Shown: positions 32,988 to 44,206 of the stretch, piece by piece
Layout: each line of letters opens with the position of its first letter
How positions within the stretch are numbered: position 1 is the stretch's first letter
Translations under genes and position numbers: made by a program
The notes under the pieces: generated by a model
Seen by the model: the letters and a program-made list of their open reading frames with translations, nothing else
Told to the model about the DNA's origin: nothing
The model's database searches: none
NCBI GenBank assembly: GCA_002633025.1
Contig: NMRB01000017.1
Span: forward strand, 158,919 to 222,918
Source of the DNA: Notospermus geniculatus
Lineage: Eukaryota; Nemertea; Pilidiophora; Heteronemertea; Lineidae
DNA length: 64,000 bases
Reading direction: 5' to 3'

Positions 32988-33391
32988 CAGGGACGTCGCC
33001 ATAGGGGGCATGGCCCCCCTAGCTTTTGCAGAGCGAGGAAAGAAGCTAAAACGGCATTGCTGCGTGCAGCACACCACCTGATAAAATGCTAGTCCAGAAC
33101 AGAACATGCCCATCGCCTGCTGACACTTTTCCCGCCTCGAAGGTTCCAAATGCCATAAGTCTTGATTCATTTTGAAAGTAGAGGCAATAAGGCTGTCACT
33201 ACCAAGCCTGTTTCTCAGTTTTGTCTTGATATTTTTCGTCCTTGAAAATCCACGTTCACATTCAGCAGAATGTATTGGGATGCTCAGCAACAAGTCTACC
33301 AAGTGGAGAAAGCTGCTGTAGTCTCCACTTGAACGAAACTTTTCATTGATGGTCTTCCATGTTGGCTTGCTGGAAATTGGCTTGAATCTGT
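32988..33391 (-). pseudogene. hAT transposase C-terminal dimerisation exon
   Basis: After a splice acceptor (GTTACTTTTTACAG) the exon reads FKPISSKPTWKTINEKFRSS, LHLVDLLLSIPIHSAECERG and FSRTKNIKTKLRNRLGSDSL. The IP-H-S-A-x-CERGFS-x-x-K-x-IK-x-x-LR-x-R-L pattern is the hAT family C-terminal dimerisation domain, which holds transposase subunits together. The frame runs straight into CAGGGACGTCGCCATAGG at 32988, which looks like the terminal inverted repeat of the same hAT element (CAGGG start). The RNase-H-like catalytic core is not present nearby. A short spliced exon on the same strand at 33826-33946 may or may not belong. Confidence 0.7.
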
Positions 33392-33825
33392 AAAAAGTAA
33401 CAGTCACTTGCCGAATTACCTCAGTTTCCTGAGTTATTTACATGTACATTAAGTTCTAAACCCGCTCACAGCCACTCAGTACCCAGAAAACAGCTTGTAT
33501 TCATCACTTAACCGGTACCGGTAGCTCAAATCAAAGCAAGGAATATTTGTGACTGATCAACTTCTTGGAAAGGATAAACAAGATCGAACAATTTAGTACA
33601 TTGCCATATTTTCCTGTTTCTATTCTTTATACAGCAGCACACTGCAGCAGTCTATCAGAACTGAAATTTCCAATAAGTCACATTGAGTGTCTGCTTTTGG
33701 TTTGCCGTTTTGGTCATGATGGTATCGATATGTTGGTTGATGGAGGTACATGTAGTTTTAATACGGAATGAGCGTGCGACTGCAATGCTGCCGACATGCA
33801 TGGCCGATGGTAGACTTTGCAATCA

Positions 33826-33946
33826 GCTTATATCTTCCACCAGCAGATTGAAATACAGTGCCGAAACCTCTTTTTCAATTTCGTGCTTCCAGTCTTGCAG
33901 GTCAGCGTGAATTGTTGCGCAAAGTGTGGCCATGTTCACCCTGAAA
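33826..33946 (-). other. Candidate exon upstream of the hAT dimerisation exon
   Basis: An acceptor CCCCGTTTCAG is followed by an open frame VNMATLCATIHADLQDWKHE, IEKEVSALYFNLLVEDIS and a stop. The family is not recognised. It has the same strand and spacing as the hAT exon at 32988-33391. Confidence 0.3.
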
Positions 33947-34062
33947 CGGGGAGGAAAGGGGATATTGAAGACATTAAGAGCCAGAATCTGAGATAATAGC
34001 CCATGGAGTTGACCCCCACTAGAATTGAGCCAAATTTGGTATGTTGGGACATATACTAACAT

Positions 34063-35344
34063 GTACTAAAGAAAAAATAAACCAAATTTTAGCGCAATCA
34101 GTCCACAACTGCGGTCACAGCGCCACCTACAAGTAGGCCCAAAAAGGCTAAAATTGGAAATGACCAGCAATTTTCAATTTATGATATGAATTCTAGTTGC
34201 AATATTCCAAATAATTTCTAATTGGAACTCATGTAAGAGTACTCTAGGTTATTACAGTAACATTGCCATGTAAGGGCACTATCGGTGTATTAGACAAGGG
34301 AATTTGTCTCCCACCGCCACCGTGTTTGAGGGGCACATGTTTATTCCCACGAGCCTTGTAATGTAGCCATCCCAACCGTATTTTGGGGATTTTTGTTCGG
34401 GAACTTGAAGCAACCTGTAAGACAAAAACATAGAATAGTAAATATAATGCAAACTCTTTCGTAAACCAGCTAGGATCCCACATGCAGTACATGTATGTCA
34501 TACTTGTATAGATGCCCCAGGTTCAAACGTTCAGGTGACGTAATGACAAATCTCATTTTGAGAACCTGTGAAAAACTGCTATCGGTCAAACCGGATTTCC
34601 TCATCTGTTCAAGGCATGGTTCATCCAGGTACTAAATGTCGTATTCGTAATTCTGTTTTCTACCTTCCAGTATGCGGTAAATAAGACCCCCGATGTAAGC
34701 CTGTAGAATGGTCCTACACTGACTCTCTTGTGACCAAAGACATATCCACTATAAACCAAAAAAATGTAGACTAGGCAGGAAGAATACAGCCGACACGTGC
34801 AGAAAACGAGGTTCAAAAATCAAAACATAAACCCGGCGTTAACTTTACGACAACTACTGTAGAATTTGAACAGGAGATGGGACAGAAAGTCTGCATCATT
34901 ATATTCCACACCATCTTTGTCATCATCTTGTAAAGTTGTCCTTTTCGGGTGACAGCTTTTCACTGGCAATGCAAGTGCACAGTCTGAATATCATGAATGT
35001 TTTATGAACCTCACATGACAATTTAGAATATCTAACGAAAAATGTTGGCCGAAAAACAACTTTACTTTTTTCGGACCACTAAACTTTTGGGATTTCTGTA
35101 ATGTTTCAGGTAGAAAAAGTAAAAGGTTGTAAAGTTAACGATTGCAGTTTAAATTTTCAAACTATAGACTTTGATCAAACGTACTTTCGGCTTGTCCTTC
35201 TCTTTATCTGTGGGCTTGCATGCAGTCTTCTTCCCTTTCTGTTCTCTTATCTTTTGCATAATCTCTTTTATTTTCATGTCTCGATTATTATTGCAGTCTG
35301 CTGTGTTTCTCCTCATTCTCTCTCCCCCCCTCTCTCACCCCNCA
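34063..35344. other. No supported gene
   Basis: No recognisable coding sequence. The start (34080-34260) has the GCGCCACCTACAAG and CATGTAAG words of the long marine repeats at 47.8-49.6 kb. A pyrimidine-rich run at 35320-35341 ends at an N (35342). Confidence 0.4.
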
Positions 35345-35623
35345 TTAATCTTGATCAACACCAGACAACTCACTTTCAACTGATGCAGACTGTTCCAACT
35401 CAGTTAGGAGTAAGCGAGTTTCCTCCGAGTCGGCATCATCATCATCATCATCAAAATCATCATACGTCAAGTTCTTGTCACATTCAACTTCAACAGCAGT
35501 ATGAGTAGCAGAAGATGCACCAGCTGGTAAGTTAGCAGTACTATTAGCTACTGCAACAGACTCGTGGTCATCTGCAGTCTCGACAGTCTGGTTCTCACCC
35601 TGCTCAATCTCCATTACATCATT

Positions 35624-35657
<34 letters not shown>

Positions 35658-35992
35658 GAGCTGTCATGGATGATGGGCATGTTTTGTTGATCAGTTTTCT
35701 GGCGTTGTGGGCGGGGAGCGGCCAGGGTACAAAATGAGGATTTGTCAGTAACAGTTTTCCGTCTCTTCTTCACATGGGCTTCAAGAGCAACTTGGGCTTC
35801 AAGAGCAACTTCAACTATCTGGTCACGCTCTTCAGGCGTCCATGATAAGTTGTTGACCTGAATAAGAAGCAGATCTTCCATAGTATCTGCGCCAAGGTTC
35901 AAGCGCCTGTCACTCAACATACCTGATAGTTGGGAGAAACCCTTCTCGACCACGCTGTCGCTAGCTCCTACACACAGTACAATCTCAGCTAA

Positions 35993-36222
35993 AAGTCTGG
36001 CAACATCTAACTTTGACCCAAAGGAATGCGGAAGTTAGGAAATTGATAGTTGGATTTTCCACGGACCCTTAATCACACGCGGCTATTGAATAGCCAGTGG
36101 ACAGCGCGGACAATAGGGGAACGATCACAAATGATCGACAGGCATGATTAAAAACCGCAAAGCTCTGCCACATTACATGACTTTCGCATTCCATTGGGTC
36201 GAAGTTAGATGTTGCCAGACTT
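35993..36222. mobile_element. 230 bp MITE inside the hAT gene (TAA/TAG flanks)
   Basis: The ends are AAGTCTGGCAACATCTAACT and its mirror, followed by GACCCAA-GGAATGCG on both sides. TAA lies at 35990-35992 and TAG at 36223-36225, a slightly decayed 3 bp duplication. Excision joins KYP to LAEIVLCV in frame, matching the hAT protein pattern. Confidence 0.8.
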
Positions 36223-36906
36223 TAGGATACTTTGCTCTTCTGTAACTGAATACTTGCTCCCACAAGTCACCAGCAGTCTTCAGGCCCTTCATGAAATATT
36301 TAACTACCCTCTTTAGATCAGTCCGTTCACTTCTCAATACTGCTGTTGATGGTGAGATCCCAAAGAAAGCTAAAGTATCAGAAAACTCAGTAGCAAGAAA
36401 CTGAACGACTTCAATTCTTCTTCTGTATTACACCAGTTGCCTGGATCAAGCCAACCCATGTGTGTGAAGATATCATACTGCAAGGATTCAAATCTTGCAT
36501 TCATACATCCTATGACTGCAGGAACAGCTCGATTTCTAAGAGCTTTAGCAGTGGATCCATACCTCTCTTTCACTCGTCACACCTGTGCACGTAACTGCAA
36601 GTGAAACATACTCCCGTGACTCAAGATTCCTGCGGTTGTGATGTTTCTTTGGAAGGCGCCAATTCACTACATCTGTACTGACCATTGTGTCATCATCATC
36701 ATCATCATCATCAGAATGCTCTGGGAGAGGGAAGATGTTTTTCACCAAGATGGGTGAAAAGATCTGACTGAAGAAGATCTCTCAAGGACTCAACAGTTTT
36801 CTCTACCAGTACCTGCACATCAAAGACATTCATTGTCCCAGTTTCAAGACTGAGGGACAACTGACTCAGGGTGTCGAGAATTTGGAGAAGCACACCTGCA
36901 GAGAGG

Positions 36907-37476
36907 AGAACAAACTAGTTCCTACCGAGCATGCGCAGCCTACTTTTGGACTGGCCGCTTATGCCGCTAGCACCAGCTGCCTCATCGCTTTCCAGCTGGC
37001 TGGAATATAGTGCGCGTACATTTGACACCGCAAATCTCAAATAAAAGTCAATAAAGTCAAATTATATAAAACAGTATACATTTACCAAACGTAGAAATGT
37101 AAGATTTGAGAGAATAAATGCTGTACATGATCAGAATAAGAAGCTTGTTCGCGGAACTTTACAGGCATGGGATGTGATAAGGCTCTCACTTTCTCACACT
37201 TTTAACCAATCAGAGGGCGTCCTTTGTTCACGTGCTTCTCTTGACCAATCAGATAATTAGGTCGACGTGAAAACGTTTCGTGTTCGTGCCCATGAAATTC
37301 TTCAATTCCATTTGGCATGTATTGGAACTACGATCCTCCGCCGGAAAAGTAGGGACCTGGTGGCAGTGTCACTAGGTCGGAAGAATGGAGACAGGTGGCG
37401 CTGTGAGCAGTTTGAGAGGAGAAATGAACCACCATGTAACTTCTTGAGAACTTCTTGATCTTCGGCTTTATACCTC
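36907..37476. other. No supported gene; possible intron of the hAT gene
   Basis: It lies between two hAT transposase pieces. No domain is seen. Words such as CGCCGGAAAAGTAGGGACC near 37340 look like another element end, but I could not pair it. Confidence 0.35.
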
Positions 37477-37746
37477 TCATGTTTTGATCAGTAGAACTAC
37501 AGATATCTTCACACACTGCATTGAGTACCCCCCCCCCCCCCAATTGTGGAGGAGGTGTTGTAGTCCTCTGCAGACGTGCGCCACAATCCTAGTTCCAGTT
37601 ACCTTTGGGAAGACATAAACAGTGGCATTCAGTTTCTCCCCTAAAGTTTCAAAATGAGCTCGCACCTTTCCAGACTGTTTGAACAAGTAGTAGAGTGTTT
37701 GAAGGAAATCTTTTACATCAGTGTCGCCATCAGTCAGCGCCACCAT

Positions 37747-38249
37747 ACAGCAGGTCAGGGAACCAGACTAGGCGAGTACCTGTTGCGCGCAGTACACTAG
37801 ACTGGTACCCGATCCTAACTATTTTACATCGGGCTTTTGCATATGTTAGGACCGGGCGTGCCTACCGCCTTCGTGCCTCTGATTGGTCGGTGCTGGCGCA
37901 GGTGGTAAGTATGTGAACTTGTTGATAGATTTTCTATTTTTAACAGGGAAAACCCCCGGCGTGATTGGTGAATTTCCTGGGTCAAGATGATCGTCTTTTC
38001 TTGTTTCCGTATACTCATCCCCCTCTTTTTAGTCATACACATGTTACATCATTAGAAAGTTTATTTCTAGAACAATATGATCACTTATTTGGCAGAGCTA
38101 AGTTATAATTACGAAGTGATCAGTGATCACAGTGAAAACATCGTCAATGCGACGTCATCCCATTAAAAAAATGACGTCGTCGATTGGGTAATGCTATTCT
38201 GAGCTCCTTCGAATGTTTATCCCTCTTGTTCTTTATGGAGGTAAGTTGA
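37747..38249. other. No supported gene
   Basis: No coding domain recognised. TGACGTC/GACGTCA words occur at 38150-38180. Confidence 0.35.
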
Positions 38250-38532
38250 GGAGCCTGATAGCCCAGTGGTTATGACGTCCGCTTAGCAAGCGGCAGGTCC
38301 CGGGTTCGAATCCAGCCCGGGCCATATGGGATTTCATTCCCGGCTCTTCACGTCCGTCGCATGGGACAGTAAGCCGTGGTGCCTTGTACCTTGTGTCTTT
38401 GCAAGGGCAAGTAAAATACCCCATCCAAGCGAGGAACATGAGTAGCTTGTGATGGCCTCCTCCGTACTTACCAGGGCCAATAATGCTATAGCGTCGGCCC
38501 TGACGGAAAAATGAAATATAATATAATATATA
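38250..38532 (+). repeat. tRNA-derived SINE, copy B
   Basis: The head has an A-box region TAGCCCAGTGGTTATGACG, an anticodon-arm-like hairpin CCGC-TTAGCAA-GCGG and a B-box GGGTTCGAATCC. The body has CCGTCGCATGGGAC, AAGCCGTGGTGCCTTGTACC, GTGTCTTTGCAAGGGCAAGT and ACCCCATCC, then a weaker block CTCCTCCGTACTTACC, and ends in an AATATA microsatellite. The body matches the minus-strand SINE at 4571-4880, while the heads are clearly different tRNA-like sequences. No strong RNA polymerase III terminator was identified. Confidence 0.8.
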
Positions 38533-38831
38533 TTCGTTGAGGCCTGTCGATGGAGACCATTGTCATTGTGGATTGCAGTCCTCTGTAGACGCTGCCTTTT
38601 ACATGGAGATCCACTATCGATTAAAGCTTGGATGACAGCAACCCACTTCGCTGGGTTCTTGGGGAGATGTTTTCTTGCCCTCGACATGGACTTCTTTTTG
38701 GCAGAATCTGTATTAAAACCATTGTTCTGCGAGCAGGGGGTACATGGAGTAGCATCAGTACGTAGTTGCTTCCTTAGTAACTGTTTCCTTCAATTTCATC
38801 AACCTTTCTCTTCTTGCATGTCTTAGTACTA

Positions 38832-39880
38832 CGCACAGAAAAATATTCATCTCCACTTGAGATAAGTGCTGTCTTGAAGCCCTTTGAAACACAAATATCT
38901 TGTATTTGAGATAATAATATCTCGAATCGAGAAAGCATCTGTCTAGTGGCAAAACCTGATATATTTGTGACTCTACCTGAGACAAATAGCGTGTTAAGCC
39001 TCCCGATACGCAACGTATCTCACGCTTGAGATATCAATAACATCGAATCGAGATATTGGTCATCGCAAATAAACTAAATCAGTGCGGGCCACCAGTTGGG
39101 CCTGACGAGATAACAGTGTTGCAATTTGCAAAAAAAAATTACAGAAACGCTGACTTACGAAAGCAAACACATAAGAATATTGATAAACTATTGTTTGAAA
39201 TCTGAGATACAAATTATAGGTTGTGAATGTTTCCCTTTCAGAATTATAAAGACAATAATTGTACAGCGTCGGTTTTCTCTCAACCAATACCATGCAAAAG
39301 ATTCTGTGCTGTGCATATTGGTCTACCCTATCAAACTGAACTCTACACAGCTTCTCGGCCTATTGGCTAAGTTGAATTTTAAGAGTTGCGGTCTTTTTGC
39401 ATTGCGACAGTTAAGCAATCAAGGCCAAATAACTCTACTAAGGGTTGTTGCAACCATGTGGTTGGTTACAAACAACCCAACAGTTGGGTTGAAAGATCCA
39501 ACGATTGGGGTTGATAAAGAACTCAACTGTCGGGTTGATACAAACAATCCATAAGTTCATATCAAAATGAACGTCATCTCATCTCTCTCCAGAGAAGAGC
39601 ACAAAATATCATCCAGAATATTTGACTGGGGACAGTCGAAATGAACCTCGTTTCAACTGAACACATTTCAGTCTCAAATAGAGACCACTGTTAACTCATA
39701 TCGAGACGGCCGTCATCTCAGCTGGCAGATTTGACTTGAGACAGTCCTATCTCAACATGAAACATAAGTTATTCGTACTGAGATTCAAAGATCTCAACTT
39801 GAGATACAAAAGTAACTTCTTTTACGGACAAGCGTTCAAGACATTTTTATCTCAAGCTGAGATGAATATTTTTCTGTGTG
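38832..39880. mobile_element. 1.0 kb non-autonomous TA-flanked transposon, copy 2
   Basis: Same element and orientation as 14486-15495. It starts CGCACAGAAAAATATTCATC and ends with the mirror ATGAATATTTTTCTGTGTG, with TA on both outer sides. It keeps a short segment around 39535-39575 that copy 1 has replaced by an ATCTC repeat. High identity suggests recent activity driven by a transposase elsewhere. Confidence 0.85.
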
Positions 39881-39949
39881 TAGTAGTTGTTTCGTTTGGT
39901 TTCTTTTTCATCTCAACACATCTAGTGTTACCCTGAATCTTCATCCTTT

Positions 39950-40388
39950 GTCGCGACTCTCACTTTTTCTCCCTGTTATATTTCCTTTTTGCCTCCAATT
40001 CCTGTTGTTTCCGTTCCCTTTCCTGCTGGGTTAGTCTTTTCTCGTCCTTTTTTGGGTTTTTAAGCTCCTCCAGTTTTTTTCCTTTGTCTGTGCTTCCTCA
40101 TTCTGTTCCTTGCACTCAGGTTATACTTCTTTCTTTCCTCCTCAGTCAGGTTTTTCCTCCACACTCTATGCCGCTCCACTTCCAATCGTTTAAATTCTTC
40201 CAAGCACCGCTTTTCCTTTAGCTTGCGAATTTTTTTGGCATATCGCTTCTCTGGTGGGGCAGGCTGCAACACACTCGACAAACCAGCTGATGAAAAAGGT
40301 CGAATACGGAGCCTTACTGAACGCCTGGGTGGTGATTGGAATTCATCATCTGATTGTGCACAATCTTCTGTACTGGAACTTGATTCTG
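39950..40388 (-). pseudogene. Exon of an unknown basic coiled-coil protein
   Basis: A splice acceptor TTGCTTTTCAG precedes SSSTEDCAQSDDEFQSPPRR, SVRLRIRPFSS, then PPEKRYAKKIRKLKEKRC, EEERKKYNLSARNRMRKHRQ and, after a frame change in an A8 run near 40080, LEELKNPKKDEKRLTQQERE to a stop. The protein is extremely rich in Lys, Arg and Glu and predicted to be helical. Similar basic repeats occur in uncharacterised high-copy proteins of marine animals, but I cannot name a family. A one-base error in the homopolymer is an alternative to a true frameshift. Confidence 0.4.
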
Positions 40389-41499
40389 AAAAGCAATAAG
40401 AATATCACTAGACATGCTAAAGGATGGATGGTAGTGCCTCATGTGTGGGTACAATAAACAGGGACACAAGGAGTCCGCGCACGTCATACACACTGTTACT
40501 GCACACGACTGTTACGGCCACGCATTCTTACGAATGTATCAAAATGTATCAATTTAACTCATCTGCATATCTGCGCGGATGTAGGTCACGGCGTCGCAGC
40601 TGTGAGAAAACACAGATCGCATTTTTTGAAGTCGGACCCGGGCACAAAACTGGCCAATATTAGATGTAAGACGCACTCACACATACATTCTGGTATCATT
40701 TATATGATTTCACACAACATTTTAATCATTATCATCGTCCACGGCAACATACAAGGTGAGTTAGACACGATTGAATCATCGATCTGGCCGTTCGAGCCGT
40801 TCCACGTTTCATGTGCCGCCATCTTGGATTGTGCTAATTTATGCAAACAGTGCAATTTGGGACTCTGGAACAAAGATTTCGATGTCTTATCGACCTTTTT
40901 TCAAAGTATATGTGTAACGGTGATCGATTATTTGCTTTGCTCTACATACTTACACTCGATTTTGTTGATCAAACTCGCATGCTATGGATAAAACTGAGTG
41001 TTTTAGTCACGTTGGTCGCCACGGCGCAGTATTTTTGGCGGGAAAATAACGCAATGAATCATCTCAAGCTCTGATTGGTTCAGAATGTGCGCAAATAAAT
41101 TCGGAATCAATGTTCCCGGGTCAGCAAGTATCGGAGCCCGATGATTGGTCAGCTGGCTGCTTCCACCAGCTGTTCACGTGAACAGATGCGCGATCGTGGT
41201 GAACTGGCAAATGACGTTGCGCCGTTGGGAACACCGTAAGATGGCGTGTCAAATCGACCCAGTTAAACCATTGCAGTGAAATGCATTACGCGTAACAGTC
41301 GTGTGCAATTATTAGTCAAAAAGTCCATGCATGTAATCATCGTCAACGAGAGGCAACCTTTCCCAGCCAGGGAGTTTCAAGCAGATGTTAGATGGACGGG
41401 GTAGCCCTTCAGGAGGATATTCCAAAGGCAGACCGGATCATTGACCACGAAACTTGAAATAATTTCATTCCATTTCCATGTCCCGTCAATTTTACACAC
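40389..41499. other. No supported gene
   Basis: No recognisable coding sequence, inverted repeat or RNA gene. A short palindrome CAGCTGTTCACGTGAACAG lies near 41170. Confidence 0.4.
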
Positions 41500-41740
41500 T
41501 GCTACTGTTACAGTAATTCAGGCCTGTCTTATGTCCTCCTGAGTTAAGAGCTCTGGGTCTTTAATTATCTTCAGAACAGACTCCCCTTTGTCATTTCAAT
41601 CCCTCTCTGAGATCTTTTACCATTCTCGATTCAACCTCCTCTTTCAGAGAAGGCATGGGAAATATTTTGTTTACAACACTTTGAATGTCACCCTTCAGAT
41701 TGAACTGGCTTGCTGTTGGGGTGGTGATTGTTACTGATTC
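41500..41740 (-). other. Weak coding-like stretch
   Basis: The minus strand reads GDIQSVVNKIFPMPSLKEEV and ESRMVKDLRE, then after a stop/frame change SVLKIIKDPELLTQEDIRQA. The amino-acid use is protein-like but I recognise no family, and no start or splice sites could be fixed. Confidence 0.25.
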
Positions 41741-42476
41741 TGAATCTGCATGCTTTGCCTCAATTAGGAGAAGAACTTTTTGAGCCTGGTCTTCTCAGCA
41801 TCAATGTCCAAGAAAGGCTTTGCATAGCTATGCTCATCAGCATGAAAAGACTGACACTCTTCAGAGAACAAAAGCTTTTTTCTTTGGCTTTGTTACTGAA
41901 AGAGTTACTGGTGGTATAGTACGGGCACGGCCAGAATTAACATCCGCATCACATGCATAGTAATGTGAGATGCACAGCGCTGCGCGATACATAGTGCGCA
42001 GTACTTCGCGAATGATGCGCGTGGTATCTTGCGTATTACCCGACAGTAGATGTCCATTGCACGTCATGTTGCGCGTCATGTTACGCGTAGCATCTCGCAC
42101 AGTATTTTGCGGTATTCTACTCTCCATTGTCATCGTTACACTGCAATGAATACTAGGCCAATGGCACTGGCAGACCGGATCGGAAAGTAAAGGTACGCCT
42201 TTATCGATTTTTTAAAAATAAATAGCCTCTTGTCTTCATAAAATCAGGTACCGGTATTAAAGTTTAAAGTACCGGTAATCTTTATTACAAAATCAGGTAT
42301 TCATCTCTTGATGAGAGCAAAATGTTTCTTCACTTCTGGTGAACAACGATGTTTTTATGCGTAGATCTAATGTGTACCTGTTTTCATGTTTCCTGGCAGG
42401 CCTACCGGTACATTGCGCAAATTCTTTGAATCATGGAGAATTAAAATGGGGCCACAGGTTGGTCAAAACACCTTAT

Positions 42477-42900
42477 TTAGGCAACATTTGTCCCTATATA
42501 GGAAACAAAACATACGCCACATTCCACCTGTTGCCAGCGAGCATCAAACAGATGTTGGGCGAAGGGAATCAACTCTTTCGCCAGCTCTGCAGCCAATTCT
42601 GTGCCAGTACCTTGACAGAGCTTCCTTCCTATGGTCTTTTCCACATCGGGGTATTCCATCTGCGCCCACCTTCGCCATGATACTGGGTTAGGCCCCAAGA
42701 TATCCGCGAAGGTTGATCATGTTGATTTCAGGTCATCCACACCACATTCTGGACAGTGCCTCTCATACATTACATTCATACACTCCTGGAGAAAGAACAT
42801 AAAGCCCATGGCTAGTTCATCCTCGTTTGGCCTGTTATTGCTTGCCTTCTCACTATATTCGATGATTGTTAGCTTGATTACAGGCCGAGCTTAATAGCAT
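42477..42900 (-). other. Weak coding-like stretch, unknown family
   Basis: The minus strand reads EDELAMGFMFFLQECMNVMY and ERHCPECGVDDLKST, then, past a stop, DILGPNPVSWRRWAQMEYPD and ELAAELAKELIPFAQHLF. A CPECG pair and a helical C-terminus are visible. No named domain is assigned. It lies downstream, on the same strand, of the MULE-type fragment at 43163-43411. Confidence 0.3.
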
Positions 42901-43162
42901 ATGAAGGAAATAAAGACTAAACAAAGTAAAGACAAAACAAAGTTCAACTGCAGACTATGCATCGAATAAAATGTCATTAAAAGATTAATGCATGAGTATT
43001 GATGACTGAACAATAACGCATTTCTCAAGTGTAGGCCCTAGTAAACAAGAAAATAAGTCAAAAACTTCATATTCCTGCGCTTGGAGATTCGTCGTCTTAA
43101 GTTACCACCATTTTACCCACCGGTACGACTCAAATAGTCCTAAACGTAGTAGCTGGTTGATT

Positions 43163-43411
43163 TTAGAACTGGAAATTGTGAGCAATTCCTCTGAGGAAGT
43201 TGATTGTCTCCCTGTTTCCAAAGTCATGAACGATATTTTCAATTCTCCGTTGATCATCACGATAGACTCGACGCTGAGCAGGAGCGCCATCCCCAGCTTC
43301 AGCCTGAACGATCTGTGTGTGGGTGAGAGCCTCCTCCCTCTTAAGAACCGTCAGAAACCTCCAGAAGTTAGGGTGATGGGCCCAACATCTGCCTGAAATC
43401 GACGTTGGCAC
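43163..43411 (-). pseudogene. MULE/FLYWCH-type transposase C-terminal fragment
   Basis: The fragment reads HHPNFWRFLTVLKREEALTH, GDGAPAQRRVYRDDQRRIEN and FGNRETINFLRGIAHN. The 'HPN-x-W-x-F-x-x-x-LK-x-E' helix followed by 'R-x-Y-x-x-x-x-x-R-I' and 'FLR-x-IAHN' is the usual C-terminal end of Mutator-like transposases that pair with FLYWCH zinc fingers. The catalytic core upstream is absent. It may be linked to the 9 bp-TSD element at 17954-18585 only in the general sense that both are MULE-type. Confidence 0.55.
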
Positions 43412-44069
43412 CGGCTGCCATCTTCAATGGTCCAGGGGGAGTTGTCCTCGGGTGGCAATGGTCCAGGGGGCAATTGTCCGGGGGCAATTGTCCTGATCCG
43501 GGTCAGAAGTGTCCTATGATGCTGACTGCTGCTCCATGAAGTCGCCTACGAGGGCATTAAAGGCGGTGAGACAATATGTTTGATGAGCTGTTGTTATGTT
43601 CAAGTTCAGTTTGATGTGTTTGCTAACGGAGGTTACCCGTTGGCGCATGCTGCAGACTAGCCATTTGAAGGTTTCCCTGAATAGGATATCATCGTCTAAC
43701 CATGCTAACGGCTCTTTGCAATTCTGACATGATTTTGAGATGTGACATTGAGCGGAATCACATTGCGCATCCGGAGGTATTGCATTGCTAGTTGCTGTGG
43801 ATCATTAATGCAGGGATCTTTGATCTTCGTAGGTTCTTCAGCAGTCGTCGTCGGTGTTGTCTGGCGTTGCTTTACTCCATCAAAGTTTGTGACGGATAAG
43901 TTTGAAAAATTGTACGTGGTGTTGACTTCGATCGTATCTACCGGTAGTCAGTTTGTAGTCAGTTCGTTTCCATTTATTTATCTGATTCGAAAGGGATAAC
44001 CCACCACTAGCTTGCCTTTTCTGTACAAAGCACACATTTGTTTCAATAATTATCACCACCGATGACAAC

Positions 44070-44180
44070 TTTTGTTGTTGGGACCATAGAATCGAACACC
44101 AATTTTTTCTTGAGGGATGCCCGTGTGCCATAAAGCTGATCGATCTCGTCATAGAACTTTGGTCGCTCCGTACGCCCCTG
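44070..44180 (-). pseudogene. Myb/SANT-associated exon fragment
   Basis: The minus strand reads PKFYDEIDQLYGTRASLKKK and LVFDSM before a stop. The pattern 'FY-x-x-(I/L)D-x-(I/L)-G-x-R' followed by a V/FD-S block matches the segment that follows Myb/SANT-like domains in transposon-derived proteins. The DNA-binding domain itself is not present here. Confidence 0.3.
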
Positions 44181-44206
44181 GCCAGTTTTATGCTATGAGT
44201 GTCCAA

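Larger units (their letters stand above)
35345..37746 (-). pseudogene. hAT-family transposase gene, multiply broken
   Basis: Pieces lie in order on the minus strand. 37746-37530: FLQTLYYLFKQSGKVRAHFE, FPKVTGTRIVAHVCRGLQHL. From 36893, after a CTCTCTGCAG acceptor: LLQILDTLSQLSLSLETGTM. 36573-36400: LRNRAVPAVIGCMNARFESL. About 36375-36226: FSDTLAFFGISPSTAVLRSE and VKYFMKGLKTAGDLWEQVF. After the MITE: EIVLCVGASDSVVEKGFSQL and RRLNLGADTMEDLLLIQVNN. The last part is the hAT dimerisation domain (E-K-GFS, then a DLL-x-I-x-x-N helix). Frameshifts near 36720, 36575 and 36400 break it. The C-terminus is unusually acidic (11 consecutive Asp from a GAT repeat). It is a different hAT lineage from 32988-33391. 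Confidence 0.65.
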
